A stretch of 64,000 bases of DNA from Betaproteobacteria bacterium (GTDB lineage: Bacteria; Pseudomonadota; Gammaproteobacteria; Burkholderiales; Casimicrobiaceae): contig JADKKQ010000012.1 of assembly GCA_016720425.1 (NCBI GenBank), positions 42,385-106,384 on the forward strand. The letters run 5' to 3'. Of this stretch, positions 29,475-38,264 are shown piece after piece. The notes below the pieces were generated by a model, which was not told the DNA's origin, made no database searches, and saw only the letters and a list, made by a program, of their open reading frames with translations. Position 1 is the first letter of the stretch; each line of letters starts with the position of its first letter. Made by a program: the position numbers and the translations under genes.

Positions 29475-31166
29475 TCAGGCGGGTGCGCCGCCCGGCGACC
29501 GGTCACGCGTCGGCGATCGGTCCTGGCGGCGAACGCCACCGCGCCGCACCGCCCGCGCGAGCAGCAGCAGCGGCAGCACGCCGACGACGACGATGGCGAG
29601 TGAAGGCAGCGCGGCTTCCGCAAGGCGCTCGTCCTTGGCCAGCGTGTAGGTCTGTGTCGCCAGGGTGTCGAAGTTGAACGGGCGCATCACCAGCGTCGCC
29701 GGCAGTTCCTTCATCACGTCGACGAACACCAGCAGCGCGCCGGCCGCAGCGCTGCGCGCGAGCAGCGGCGCGTGGACCCGTGCCAGCGTGCCCGCGGTCC
29801 CGGCACCGAGGCCGCGTGCCGCCGCGTCCATGCTGGGCGTGATGCGGGCGAAGCCGGGCTCGATGCCGTTCCACGCGACGGCGAAGTAGCGGACCAGATA
29901 GGCGTAGACCAGGGCCACGACGGTGCCGGTGAAGAGCAGTCGCGGGGAGAGCCCCACGAGCGGGAGCAGGCGCTCGGCGACCCAGACGTCGAGGGCACCG
30001 ACCGGCAGCAATACGCCGACGGCGAGCACCGTGCCGGGCACCGCGTAGCCCAGCGCCAGCACCTGGCTGGCGCCGCGGGTCAGCGGCCCCGGTGCCAGCC
30101 GCAGCGCGTACGCGACCAGCACGGCGAGGACGACGGCCAGCACCGCCGCCACGGCCGCGACGCGGAAGCTGTTCCAGCCCAGCTCGACGAAGCGGGCCAG
30201 CGGCAGCAGTTCGACCTCGCCCCAGGCGAGACGGACGAGAAGCAACACCGGCAGCAGGAAGCCCGCAACCACCGGGATCGTGCACACCAGCGTCGCCAGC
30301 AGCGCGCGCCCCCCCACCAGTCGCGGCCGCTCCGGCGGCAGCGGGCTGCGCTGGCGCGTTCCGCCGGCAGAGCGCTGGGCGCGGCGGGACCAGCGCTCGA
30401 TTGCGACGGCACCGACGACCAGCAGCAGCAGGACCACGGAGAGCTGCGCGGCGGCGACGCGGTCGCCCAGCGCGAACCAGGCGCGGTAGATGCCGGTGGT
30501 GAAGGTGTCGACGGCGAAGTACGCCACGGTGCCGTAGTCGGCGAGCGTCTCCATCAGCGCCAGCGCGACCCCGCCCGCGATGGCCGGACGGGCGAGCGGC
30601 AGATCGACGCGCCAGAACGCTCCGCGGGCGCTCTCGCCCATCGTGCGTGCCGCCTCGATCAGCGACGCCGGACGCTCGATGAACGCGGTTCGGGCGAGCA
30701 GGTACACGTACGGGTAGAGCACGACGATGAACATCGCCGCCGCACCCCCGATCGACCGTATCTCGGGAAACCAGTAATCGTCGCGGGACCAGTGCAACGC
30801 GTTCCGCAACGCCGTCTGCACGGGGCCGGCGAACTCGAGCCAGTCGGTGTAGGCGTAGGCCATCACGTAGGCCGGCATCGACAGCGGCAGCAGCAGCGCC
30901 CACTCGAAGAATCCGGAGCCGGGGAAGCGGCGGCTGGTGACCAGCCAGGCGCTCACCGTGCCGCCGAACGCGACCCCGGCGCCGACCAGCGCGACCAGCA
31001 GCAGCGTGTTGCCGAGGTATCCAGGCAGGACCGTCGCGCCGAGGTGCGCCCAGGTGCCCGCCGGTCCCGGCGCGAGGCCGGTCATCACGACGGCGACGAC
31101 CGGAAGCGCGGCCAGCGCCGACAGGGTGCACGCCGTGGCGACGAGAGCGGGGCTGCCGCTACGCAC
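29475..31166 (-). CDS. Iron ABC transporter permease (FbpB type, duplicated)
   Basis: Inner-membrane permease of about 563 residues with two homologous six-helix halves. Each half carries an EAA loop for the ATPase: EAARTMGESARGAFWRVDLPLARPAI in the first, and DAAARGLGAGTAGTLARVHAPLLARSA in the second. No ATG is in frame near the first helix; the best start is GTG at 31166, preceded by GAAGG. It is convergent with the binding-protein gene, an unusual arrangement since these are normally one operon. The matching ATPase is probably the gene at 49366. Confidence 0.85.
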   Translation of the reverse strand: MRSGSPALVATACTLSALAALPVVAVVMTGLAPGPAGTWAHLGATVLPGYLGNTLLLVALVGAGVAFGGTVSAWLVTSRRFPGSGFFEWALLLPLSMPAYVMAYAYTDWLEFAGPVQTALRNALHWSRDDYWFPEIRSIGGAAAMFIVVLYPYVYLLARTAFIERPASLIEAARTMGESARGAFWRVDLPLARPAIAGGVALALMETLADYGTVAYFAVDTFTTGIYRAWFALGDRVAAAQLSVVLLLLVVGAVAIERWSRRAQRSAGGTRQRSPLPPERPRLVGGRALLATLVCTIPVVAGFLLPVLLLVRLAWGEVELLPLARFVELGWNSFRVAAVAAVLAVVLAVLVAYALRLAPGPLTRGASQVLALGYAVPGTVLAVGVLLPVGALDVWVAERLLPLVGLSPRLLFTGTVVALVYAYLVRYFAVAWNGIEPGFARITPSMDAAARGLGAGTAGTLARVHAPLLARSAAAGALLVFVDVMKELPATLVMRPFNFDTLATQTYTLAKDERLAEAALPSLAIVVVGVLPLLLLARAVRRGGVRRQDRSPTRDRSPGGAPA

Positions 31167-31328
31167 GGGCGACGCCTTCGGCCGGGCGGCCGCCCGGCTC
31201 TGCCGGAGCGGGATGCTTGCGCGGTGTGCGATGCATCGCGCGATTATAGGCGCGCGACCCCGGTTTCCCTCCGCTGATTCCTTGACGGCTCGCGGCGACA
31301 GCGGACGGCATGCGGCCGGGCCCGCGGT

Positions 31329-31334
31329 TATAAT
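31329..31334 (+). promoter_or_regulatory. Possible -10 box for surE
   Basis: Perfect TATAAT 46 bp before the surE ATG. No good -35 stands at 16-18 bp, so the promoter would depend on an activator or another sigma factor if real. Confidence 0.3.
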
Positions 31335-31379
31335 CGTCCGAGCGGCGAGCGTCTCCCCCGCTGCGTCCCGGCCACTCAC

Positions 31380-32123
31380 ATGCACATCCTCGTTTCCAAC
31401 GACGACGGTTACTTCGCCCCCGGCATCGAGCGGCTGGTCGCCGCGCTGCAGTCCCGGGCCGAGGTCACCGTCGTGGCCCCCGAGCGCGATCGCAGCGGGG
31501 CGTCCAATTCGCTCACCCTCGATCGGCCGCTGACGGTGCGCCGCGCGCCCAACGGATTCCTGTTCGTCAACGGTACGCCGACCGACTGCGTCCATCTGGC
31601 GGTGACCGGGTTGCTGGACGCGTTGCCCGACATGGTGATCTCGGGCATCAATCTCGGCGCGAACATGGGGGACGACACGATCTACTCGGGCACCGTCGCA
31701 GCCGCGACCGAAGGCTATCTGCTCGGCATTCCCTCGCTGGCCATTTCGCTCGCTTCCAAGACGGCCGCGCACTTCGAGACCGCGGCGGCGATCGCGACCG
31801 AGCTCGTCGATCGCCACGCCGGCGCGGCACTCGGTCCGTGGCTGCTCAACGTCAATGTTCCCGACATTCCGCACGCCGCCCTCAAGGGCTATCGGGTCAC
31901 GCGCCTGGGCCGCCGGCACCGGGCCGAGGACGTGATCAAGGCGAAGAGCCCGCGCGGCGAAACCGTCTACTGGGTCGGTGCCGCCGGTGCCGCGGCGGAC
32001 GCCGGCGAGGGTACCGATTTTCACGCGGTCGAGCAGGGTTACGCCTCGGTGACGCCCCTGCAGATCGACCTCACCCACCACGACCAGATGGCCTCCGTCG
32101 CCGCCTGGATGCGCGGTTCCTGA
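31380..32123 (+). CDS. surE: 5'/3'-nucleotidase SurE
   Basis: Stationary-phase survival phosphatase acting on nucleoside monophosphates and short polyphosphates. 247 residues; the metal-binding start HILVSNDDGYFAPGI is complete, followed by PERDRSGASNSLTL, NGTPTDCVHLA and SGINLGANMGDDTIYSGTVAAA. It is the first gene of the classical surE-pcm-nlpD-rpoS cluster. Confidence 0.96.
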   Translation: MHILVSNDDGYFAPGIERLVAALQSRAEVTVVAPERDRSGASNSLTLDRPLTVRRAPNGFLFVNGTPTDCVHLAVTGLLDALPDMVISGINLGANMGDDTIYSGTVAAATEGYLLGIPSLAISLASKTAAHFETAAAIATELVDRHAGAALGPWLLNVNVPDIPHAALKGYRVTRLGRRHRAEDVIKAKSPRGETVYWVGAAGAAADAGEGTDFHAVEQGYASVTPLQIDLTHHDQMASVAAWMRGS

Positions 32124-32146
32124 GCGGGCGGGAGGCGGCGCGGTCG

Positions 32147-32830
32147 ATGGGCACGCTCGGCGAGAAGATGTCCGGGATCGGAATGACGTCGGCGCGCACG
32201 CGCGCCCGGATGGTCGAGCGGCTGCGCGAGCAGGGGATTCGCGACGAGGTCGTGCTGTCGGCGATCAACGCCGTCCCGCGGCACATCTTCGTCGACGAGG
32301 CGCTCGCGATCCGCGCCTATGAGGACACGCCGCTGCCCATCGGCAGCGGGCAGACGATCTCGCAGCCCTGGGTGGTCGCGCGCATGACCGAGCTCGCGCG
32401 CAACGGCCGCGATCTCGAACGGGTGCTCGAGGTCGGCACCGGCTGCGGTTACCAGGCGGCGGTGCTGGCGCAGTTCGCCGGGGAGGTCTACACGGTGGAG
32501 CGCATCGCCGCGCTGGTGGCCAAGGCGCGGCGCAATCTGCTGGCGCTGAAGCTGAAGAACGTGCGCCTCAAGCACGGCGACGGGTCCGCCGACCTCGGCG
32601 AAGACCTGGTCGTCGATGCCATCGTCGTGACCGCGGGTGCCACGCACGTGCCGACGGCGCTGCTCAAGTATCTCAAGCCGGGCGGGCGGATGGTGCTGCC
32701 GTTGACGAGCCACGGCGAGCACGGCGACGGCGTGCAGCGGCTGACGGTGATCGAGGCGGGACCGACCGCCTACCGTGAGCAGGCATTCGATGCGGTAAGA
32801 TTTGTGCCGTTGCTGTCCGGACTGGCCTGA
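32147..32830 (+). CDS. pcm: Protein-L-isoaspartate O-methyltransferase
   Basis: Repairs isomerised aspartyl residues in aged proteins with SAM. About 227 residues. Conserved blocks: FVDEALAIRAYEDTPLPIG, GQTISQPWVVARMTEL, SAM motif I VLEVGTGCGYQAAVLA, and LKPGGRMVLPL near the end. The ATG at 32147 has GGAGG 11 bp upstream. A further in-frame ATG at 32168 would shorten the protein by seven residues. It starts 23 bp after surE. Confidence 0.93.
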   Translation: MGTLGEKMSGIGMTSARTRARMVERLREQGIRDEVVLSAINAVPRHIFVDEALAIRAYEDTPLPIGSGQTISQPWVVARMTELARNGRDLERVLEVGTGCGYQAAVLAQFAGEVYTVERIAALVAKARRNLLALKLKNVRLKHGDGSADLGEDLVVDAIVVTAGATHVPTALLKYLKPGGRMVLPLTSHGEHGDGVQRLTVIEAGPTAYREQAFDAVRFVPLLSGLA

Positions 32831-32862
32831 CGGCCCGCCGCGGCGCCCGCGACCCGCTACCG

Positions 32863-33957
32863 ATGCCAAGGTCATCGCCTTTTTCTTTCGCATGGCCGTT
32901 GCTGCGCTCGTTGCTGGCACGCGGCGGCGCGCTCGCGCTGCTGCTGTTGCTCGCCGCTTGCGCGTCGCGCACCCCGGCCCCCGTGGTCGAGCGCCCGGGG
33001 CCGCCGCCGCGGACGATGGCTGCCCCCGTTCCGGCTCCGCCGCCGGCGGCCGAACCGCAGCCCGAGCCGGACTGGCGGCCGCAGACCTACACGGTGAAGC
33101 GCGGCGACACGCTGCATGCGATCGCGCTCGACCACGGTCTCGACTACCGCGAACTCGCCGCCTGGAACAACCTCGAGAATGCGAACCTGATTCGCGTCGG
33201 CCAGGTGCTGCGCCTGACGGCGCCAGGCGACGCCGGGCCGTTGGCTACCGCGCCCGGTTCGGGGGCGGTCACGGCGCCCCTGCGTTCGGCGCCGCCGGTG
33301 CTGCCCGGCGATGCGCGGCCGGTGCCTTCGCCGTCGGCGCAGCCGCTGGCGATGCCCGGACCCCGCAGCGCCGACAACTACAAGTCGTCGCCCAAGGCAA
33401 TCAAGGAGCCCTATTCGGAGCAGGCGCTGCGCGAGCTGCAGCGCGCGCCGGCGCCGCCGCCGGTCGCCTCGGCGCCGGTCGCCTCGGCGCCGGAGCCGGT
33501 GGCGTCAGCGCCGCGGGCCGAGCCGAAGCCGGCGCCGGCTGCGGCGCCCGAGCCCCGGCCCGCGGCAGCCACGACGACGGACGAGGGCACGATCGACTGG
33601 GTCTGGCCGTCTTCCGGCAAGGTCGTCACCGGGTTTTCCGACACGGCGAACCTCAAGGGCATCGACATCGCCGGCAAGGCAGGTCAGCCGGTCATCGCCA
33701 GCGCGGCGGGGAAGGTGGTCTACGCCGGGACCGGCCTGCGCGGCTACGGGAAGCTCGTCATCGTCAAGCACAACGCCACGTTCCTGTCGGCCTACGCGCA
33801 CAACCGGGAGATCCTGGTCAAGGAAGGGCAGCAGGTGACGAAGGGGCAGAAGATCGCGGAGATGGGCAACACCGACACCGACCAGGTGAAGCTGCACTTC
33901 GAGATCCGCCAACGGGGCAAGCCCGTGGACCCGCTCCGGTTCCTCCCGCCGGCGTAG
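32863..33957 (+). CDS. nlpD: NlpD-type murein hydrolase activator lipoprotein (LysM + degenerate M23)
   Basis: Outer-membrane lipoprotein of 364 residues that activates amidases at the septum. Signal peptide with lipobox LAAC (Cys33), LysM domain near residues 74-118 (YTVKRGDTLHAIALDHGLDY), a long Pro/Ala-rich linker with a repeated ASAPVASAPEPVASAP stretch, and a C-terminal LytM/M23 domain. The M23 metal ligands are not all present: the first His is replaced (LKGIDIAGK) and the H-x-H motif reads KLHFEIR. That matches catalytically inactive NlpD. It sits between pcm and rpoS as in most proteobacteria. Confidence 0.93.
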   Translation: MPRSSPFSFAWPLLRSLLARGGALALLLLLAACASRTPAPVVERPGPPPRTMAAPVPAPPPAAEPQPEPDWRPQTYTVKRGDTLHAIALDHGLDYRELAAWNNLENANLIRVGQVLRLTAPGDAGPLATAPGSGAVTAPLRSAPPVLPGDARPVPSPSAQPLAMPGPRSADNYKSSPKAIKEPYSEQALRELQRAPAPPPVASAPVASAPEPVASAPRAEPKPAPAAAPEPRPAAATTTDEGTIDWVWPSSGKVVTGFSDTANLKGIDIAGKAGQPVIASAAGKVVYAGTGLRGYGKLVIVKHNATFLSAYAHNREILVKEGQQVTKGQKIAEMGNTDTDQVKLHFEIRQRGKPVDPLRFLPPA

Positions 33958-34038
33958 CGACGTTGGGGCCGGGATGAGGGCACCGGCGCGGCGGATCACG
34001 GCAGGAACGCCGCGGCGGCGGTCGCACGGCGGCCGCTG

Positions 34039-35082
34039 ATGGCGCCGCGCCGCGCGTCCCGCGACACCGCGCCGGAGTTGCCGGAGATCGACGAGGTCGC
34101 GGGCGCCATCGACGAGCACGCGCTCGACGATCCCGACCTCGAGCTGATCCACCAGCTGGCGCCGCACCCGGCGCCGCAGGAGCCCGACACCTGGACCCGC
34201 GAACTGCCGCTGGACGAGCCGGCGCCGGGACTCGCAGCCGACTTCGTCAACGACGTCACCCAGATCTATCTCAACGAGATCGGACAGCACTCGCTGCTGC
34301 CGGCCGACGTGGAGCTGCAACACGCGCGGGCGATGAAGTCCGGCGATTTCGCCGCCCGGCAGACGCTGATCGAACACAACCTGCGTCTGGTCGTCAGCAT
34401 CGCCAAGCACTACACGAACCGCGGGCTGGCGTTGCCCGACCTCATCGAGGAAGGCAACCTCGGACTCATTCACGCGCTGGAGAAGTTCGATCCCGAGCGC
34501 GGCTTCCGCTTCACCACCTACGCGACGTGGTGGATCCGCCAGGCGGTCGAGAAGGCGATCATGAGCCAGTCGCGGACGATCCGGCTGCCCGCACACGTGG
34601 TGAAGGAACTCAACGTGGTCCTGCGCGCGCTGCGCCACCTCGAGACGCACGGCGGCCTCGAGGGTCGCGAGGCGACGCCCGACGACGTTGCGCATCTCCT
34701 CGGCAAGCCGGTCGAGCAGGTGCGGCGGATGCTCGGTTACAACGATCACGTGACTTCGCTGGATGCGCCGCTGGACCGGCACTCCGGCGTGTCGGTGAGC
34801 GAAGGGCTCGCCGACGAGGCCTCGCTCGCCCCGGAGCTCTTGCTGCACAACACCGAGATCGAGGCCTGGGTGCGGCAGTGGCTGGCGGAGCTGGGCGAAC
34901 GGCATCGAACGGTGATCGAGCACCGTTACGGCCTCAATGGCCGCGACGTGGCGACGCTGGAGGAACTCGCGGGGGTGCTGGGCGTGACACGCGAGCGCGT
35001 GCGGCAGATCCAGGCCGAAGCGCTCGATCGCCTGCGGGCGCGACTCAAGCGCGGCGGACTCGACCGCGACGCCTTGCTGTAG
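34039..35082 (+). CDS. rpoS: RNA polymerase sigma factor RpoS
   Basis: Stationary-phase / general-stress sigma factor, 347 residues. Region 1.2 starts near residue 72 (DFVNDVTQIYLNEIGQHSLL). Region 2 has LIEHNLRLVVSIAKHYTNRGL, DLIEEGNLGLIHALEKFDPERG and FTTYATWWIRQAVEKAIM. Region 3 and region 4 follow, the latter with the helix-turn-helix TLEELAGVLGVTRERVRQIQAEALDRLR. The acidic N-terminus (about 70 residues) is typical of RpoS. The gene is in the conserved place after nlpD, whose coding region often carries an rpoS promoter. Confidence 0.95.
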   Translation: MAPRRASRDTAPELPEIDEVAGAIDEHALDDPDLELIHQLAPHPAPQEPDTWTRELPLDEPAPGLAADFVNDVTQIYLNEIGQHSLLPADVELQHARAMKSGDFAARQTLIEHNLRLVVSIAKHYTNRGLALPDLIEEGNLGLIHALEKFDPERGFRFTTYATWWIRQAVEKAIMSQSRTIRLPAHVVKELNVVLRALRHLETHGGLEGREATPDDVAHLLGKPVEQVRRMLGYNDHVTSLDAPLDRHSGVSVSEGLADEASLAPELLLHNTEIEAWVRQWLAELGERHRTVIEHRYGLNGRDVATLEELAGVLGVTRERVRQIQAEALDRLRARLKRGGLDRDALL

Positions 35083-35111
35083 GCGGCGGAAGGAAGCGCA
35101 CCCTCTGCCGG

Positions 35112-37235
35112 TCAGCTGCGGGCCAGCTGGCGCGCGCGCGGCAGCACCTGCAGCGCGCGGCGCAGACGCCTTTCCGCCGCACGACGCTCGGCGCGGACGT
35201 CGGGGCCGTAGCGAAGCTGGGCATAGGCTTCGCCGACGATGTCGAAGACGGCGGCGAACTCCGGCCAGCGCCGCGCCGCCCGGGCCGTATAGGCGAGCGG
35301 ACCTTCGTGCACCTCCCGCGCGACCCCCGCGCGCGCCAGCCGCCGGCAAAGCGTCTGCCACATCGCGTGCACGGGGTCGCGGCGCCGGCGCCGCCAGGCG
35401 AGCCAGCCAAGCAGCAGGCCGAGCCACGCGGTCCCGATGAGAATCGCGATCGTGGTCATCTGCCAGGCGGGCAGGCGGCCGAGGTCGAGTTCCTGCCACA
35501 GCGAGCGCTGCCGCTCGTGGTTGAAGCCGACGACCAGCCGCCGCCAGTCGTGATTCAAGGCGTCCCAGGCGAGCTGCAGCCCTTTGGCCCAGTGGCTGTC
35601 GAGCCGGGCCAGCAGCGGCACCGGTTCGCCCAGCGGCAGCGCGCCACCGAGGCCCATCTCGATGCGCGACGGCGACACCGCGGCGGTCGGATCGTAGCGT
35701 TGCCAGCGCCCGTCGAGCAGCACTTCGGTCCACGCGTGGGCGTCGGACTGACGCACGATCATGTAGTTGCCGCGCGGGTTCATCTCGCCGCCCTGGTAGC
35801 CGGTCACCACCCGGGCGGGAATGCCGGCGGCCCGCAGCAGAACGGCGAAGGCGCTCGCATAGTGCTCGCAGAAGCCCCGGCGCGTGTCGAACAGGAACCC
35901 GTCGACGGGATACGCCCCCAGCGGCGGCGGCGACAGCGTGTAGACGAACGGCTGCTCGTTGAAATGACTCAGGACCGCGCCGGCGAACTCGGCGTCGCCG
36001 ACGTGGCGGCCCCGGAGTTCGTTGGCGAGGGCCAGCGTCCGCGGATGGGTGCGCGCGAAGTTTCTCGGCAGCTGCAGGTTGGCGGCGATCTCCTCCGTCC
36101 GCCATCGTCCGTCGCCGGCGGAAAAGCTCGCCTTCGGCACCGACAGCTGGCGATAGCGCAGCGGCTGGGTGACCGGGGTGGGCGCGATCAGCTGCTGATC
36201 GCGCGTCAGCAGCGCCAGCGTCGAATCCGGCGCGTCGTCGCCAGTCGGGGCGGCGGGTCCCGGCGGCGCCACGGCGAAATCGAGGGCGAACAGCCAGGGT
36301 TTGTCGTGCGGCTCCAGCGTGACCACGTAGGAGATCGGCGCACTGCCCGCCGGTTCGAACCGCCCGGGCTGCGGCTTCGGCAGTGGGCTCCACTCGCGCC
36401 CGTCGTAGAGCGAGAACACGGGGCCGCGCCAGTAGCGCTGCCGTGCCGGCGGCGGCGCCCCGTCGAAGTCGACGCGGAAAGCGACCGCGTCGGACAACGA
36501 GAGTTCGCTGATGAGACCCGGCGCCATGCGATCGGACAGGCCCGTCTTGGCGGAGCGATCGGTCGGCAGCCCCCAGAGCGGAGCGCTGAGGCGCGGAAAG
36601 AAGACGAACAGCAGCAGCGCGAGCGGCAGGCCCTGGAGCAGCATGCGGCCGGCGCTGCCGAGCACGCTGCGCCACGCCGCGAGCCCCGCAGCCCGACGCG
36701 CCGGCACCGTCAACTGCTGCAGCGTCGCAGCGATCAGCAGCAGCGCGGGCAGCGCCGCGAAGCCGGCGAGCAGCGATTGGCTGTAGAAGAACAGTGCGAC
36801 CAGCAGGAAGCCCGACAGGCAGACCAGCAGCGCGCCGTCGCGCGAGCTGCGCGCCTCGAGGAACTTGATGCCGAGCAGGATGAACAGGAACGCGACGCAG
36901 GGATCCCGGCCGGCGAAGTAGCCGAAGTCCTGGCGGATGGCGAAGCCGGCGACCATCGCGGCGACGAGCAGCAGCCACGACGAGGCCGGCCGCGACGGGC
37001 CCTCGCCGTGCGCACGGTCGCGGCGCAGGAACAGCAACCGCAAGCCGACCAGCAGCATGCCGAACAGCCCGATCCACAGCGGCACGAACGGCAGCAGCGG
37101 AAACTGGACTGCGAACAGCAGCATCGCCAGCCAGTGCGTCTGGTGTGCGGACAACGCGACCCCCCGCGCGGGGCGCCGGGCGAACAGCGCGCGGGCGAGA
37201 GGCAGGGCGCGCACGAGCACCTTCGCGCTGCGCAC
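35112..37235 (-). CDS. TgpA-type transglutaminase-like membrane protein (DUF3488)
   Basis: 707 residues: five or six N-terminal membrane helices (DUF3488 region), a large periplasmic transglutaminase-like domain, and one C-terminal helix (TTIAILIGTAWLGLLLGWLAW) followed by a cytoplasmic tail. The Cys-His-Asp triad is visible: Cys in RRGFCEHYASAFAVLLRAAGIPARVVTGYQGGE, His in SDAHAWTEVLL, Asp in WQRYDPTAAV. The start is GTG at 37235, 33 bp after the DUF58 gene. It closes the moxR-DUF58-tgpA operon; in Pseudomonas TgpA is essential, but its substrate is not known. Confidence 0.88.
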   Translation of the reverse strand: MRSAKVLVRALPLARALFARRPARGVALSAHQTHWLAMLLFAVQFPLLPFVPLWIGLFGMLLVGLRLLFLRRDRAHGEGPSRPASSWLLLVAAMVAGFAIRQDFGYFAGRDPCVAFLFILLGIKFLEARSSRDGALLVCLSGFLLVALFFYSQSLLAGFAALPALLLIAATLQQLTVPARRAAGLAAWRSVLGSAGRMLLQGLPLALLLFVFFPRLSAPLWGLPTDRSAKTGLSDRMAPGLISELSLSDAVAFRVDFDGAPPPARQRYWRGPVFSLYDGREWSPLPKPQPGRFEPAGSAPISYVVTLEPHDKPWLFALDFAVAPPGPAAPTGDDAPDSTLALLTRDQQLIAPTPVTQPLRYRQLSVPKASFSAGDGRWRTEEIAANLQLPRNFARTHPRTLALANELRGRHVGDAEFAGAVLSHFNEQPFVYTLSPPPLGAYPVDGFLFDTRRGFCEHYASAFAVLLRAAGIPARVVTGYQGGEMNPRGNYMIVRQSDAHAWTEVLLDGRWQRYDPTAAVSPSRIEMGLGGALPLGEPVPLLARLDSHWAKGLQLAWDALNHDWRRLVVGFNHERQRSLWQELDLGRLPAWQMTTIAILIGTAWLGLLLGWLAWRRRRRDPVHAMWQTLCRRLARAGVAREVHEGPLAYTARAARRWPEFAAVFDIVGEAYAQLRYGPDVRAERRAAERRLRRALQVLPRARQLARS

Positions 37236-37268
37236 TCCGGTGTTCGCCCTCGGGGCGGCCCGTCCGGC

Positions 37269-38264
37269 TCACTTCTCGGTGCCCTCGATCAGCGCCAGTG
37301 CGGTCAGCGCCTGGCGCCGGTGGTCGCGTCCCTGGCCCGAGGCCATGGCGATGTCCGGCGCCGTCAACGAGAACGGCCGGGCGGTTCGCTCGGCGGCCAG
37401 CACCCAGGCGGTGAGGCGGGCGATCCGCTGCTCGCCATCCAGCGCTTCGGGCAGCTCGTGCCAGGCCAGTGCCAACGGGCCGCCGCCGCCGCGGCCGTCG
37501 AACTCCTTCGAGTACCAGCCGGCGCCGCGGGCCACGGCCTTCCAGGCCACGCGCTGCATCGGGTCGCCCGGCTGATACTCGCGCAGTCCGGCGAGGTCGG
37601 CGTCGTCGCGGGCCAGCGGCCCGTCGTCGGCCTGCCCCAGGCGAGCGATCGGCAGCGCCGGTGGCGCCGGCTCGGGCGTCGGAAACACCACGCCCTCCAG
37701 GGGAAAGTGGACGTAGGCCCAAGCGCGCCACAGTCCCAGCGGATAGTCGGACGACAGCGTCACCCGGCCGAGCGGCCGCGCCCCGCGGCGGCGCGTCGGG
37801 AGTTCGAGAGTCACCGGCAACGCGACGTCGGGCGTGATGTCGGTGGTGACGTCGGTGCCTTCGTTCGCGCAGAGATGCACGGTGTACCGCGGCAGCGAAC
37901 CGCCCGAGAGCGCCAGGCTGAACGGCAGCGGGTTCCCCGCAAAGGCCTCGCCCGCGGACAGCGGGCGCAATTCGATGCCGGCAAGGTTGCGAAAGGTGTG
38001 GATCAGCGCAATCGCGGCCAGCCCGATAAGTGCGAAAGTAACGACAAATCCAAGAGAAAGGGCGTAATTGAGGGACGTTATCAACAACAGAGCGAGCGTG
38101 CCCATGAATGCCCAGCCGCGTTTGCTGGGCAGGATGTAGATCCGATGGTGGCGCAGGACGACCGGTCGGTCGTCGGCCGGGGCGTGCCGGAACATCCGCT
38201 GGCGGACCCGCCCGACGAGCGTTTCCGAGGGGAAACGCCGGTTCGCGGTGGCCGCCGACGTCAC
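37269..38264 (-). CDS. DUF58 domain protein
   Basis: 331 residues: two N-terminal membrane helices (GWAFMGTLALLLITSLNYALS and VTFALIGLAAIALIH), an extracytoplasmic beta-rich part, and the DUF58 core motif LREYQPGDPMQRVAWKAVARGAGWYSKEF near residue 200. Such proteins are encoded with MoxR ATPases and are thought to be their partners in assembling or activating membrane or metalloenzyme complexes. The start is GTG at 38264, sharing four bases (GTGA) with the moxR stop, a sign of translational coupling. Confidence 0.87.
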   Translation of the reverse strand: MTSAATANRRFPSETLVGRVRQRMFRHAPADDRPVVLRHHRIYILPSKRGWAFMGTLALLLITSLNYALSLGFVVTFALIGLAAIALIHTFRNLAGIELRPLSAGEAFAGNPLPFSLALSGGSLPRYTVHLCANEGTDVTTDITPDVALPVTLELPTRRRGARPLGRVTLSSDYPLGLWRAWAYVHFPLEGVVFPTPEPAPPALPIARLGQADDGPLARDDADLAGLREYQPGDPMQRVAWKAVARGAGWYSKEFDGRGGGGPLALAWHELPEALDGEQRIARLTAWVLAAERTARPFSLTAPDIAMASGQGRDHRRQALTALALIEGTEK

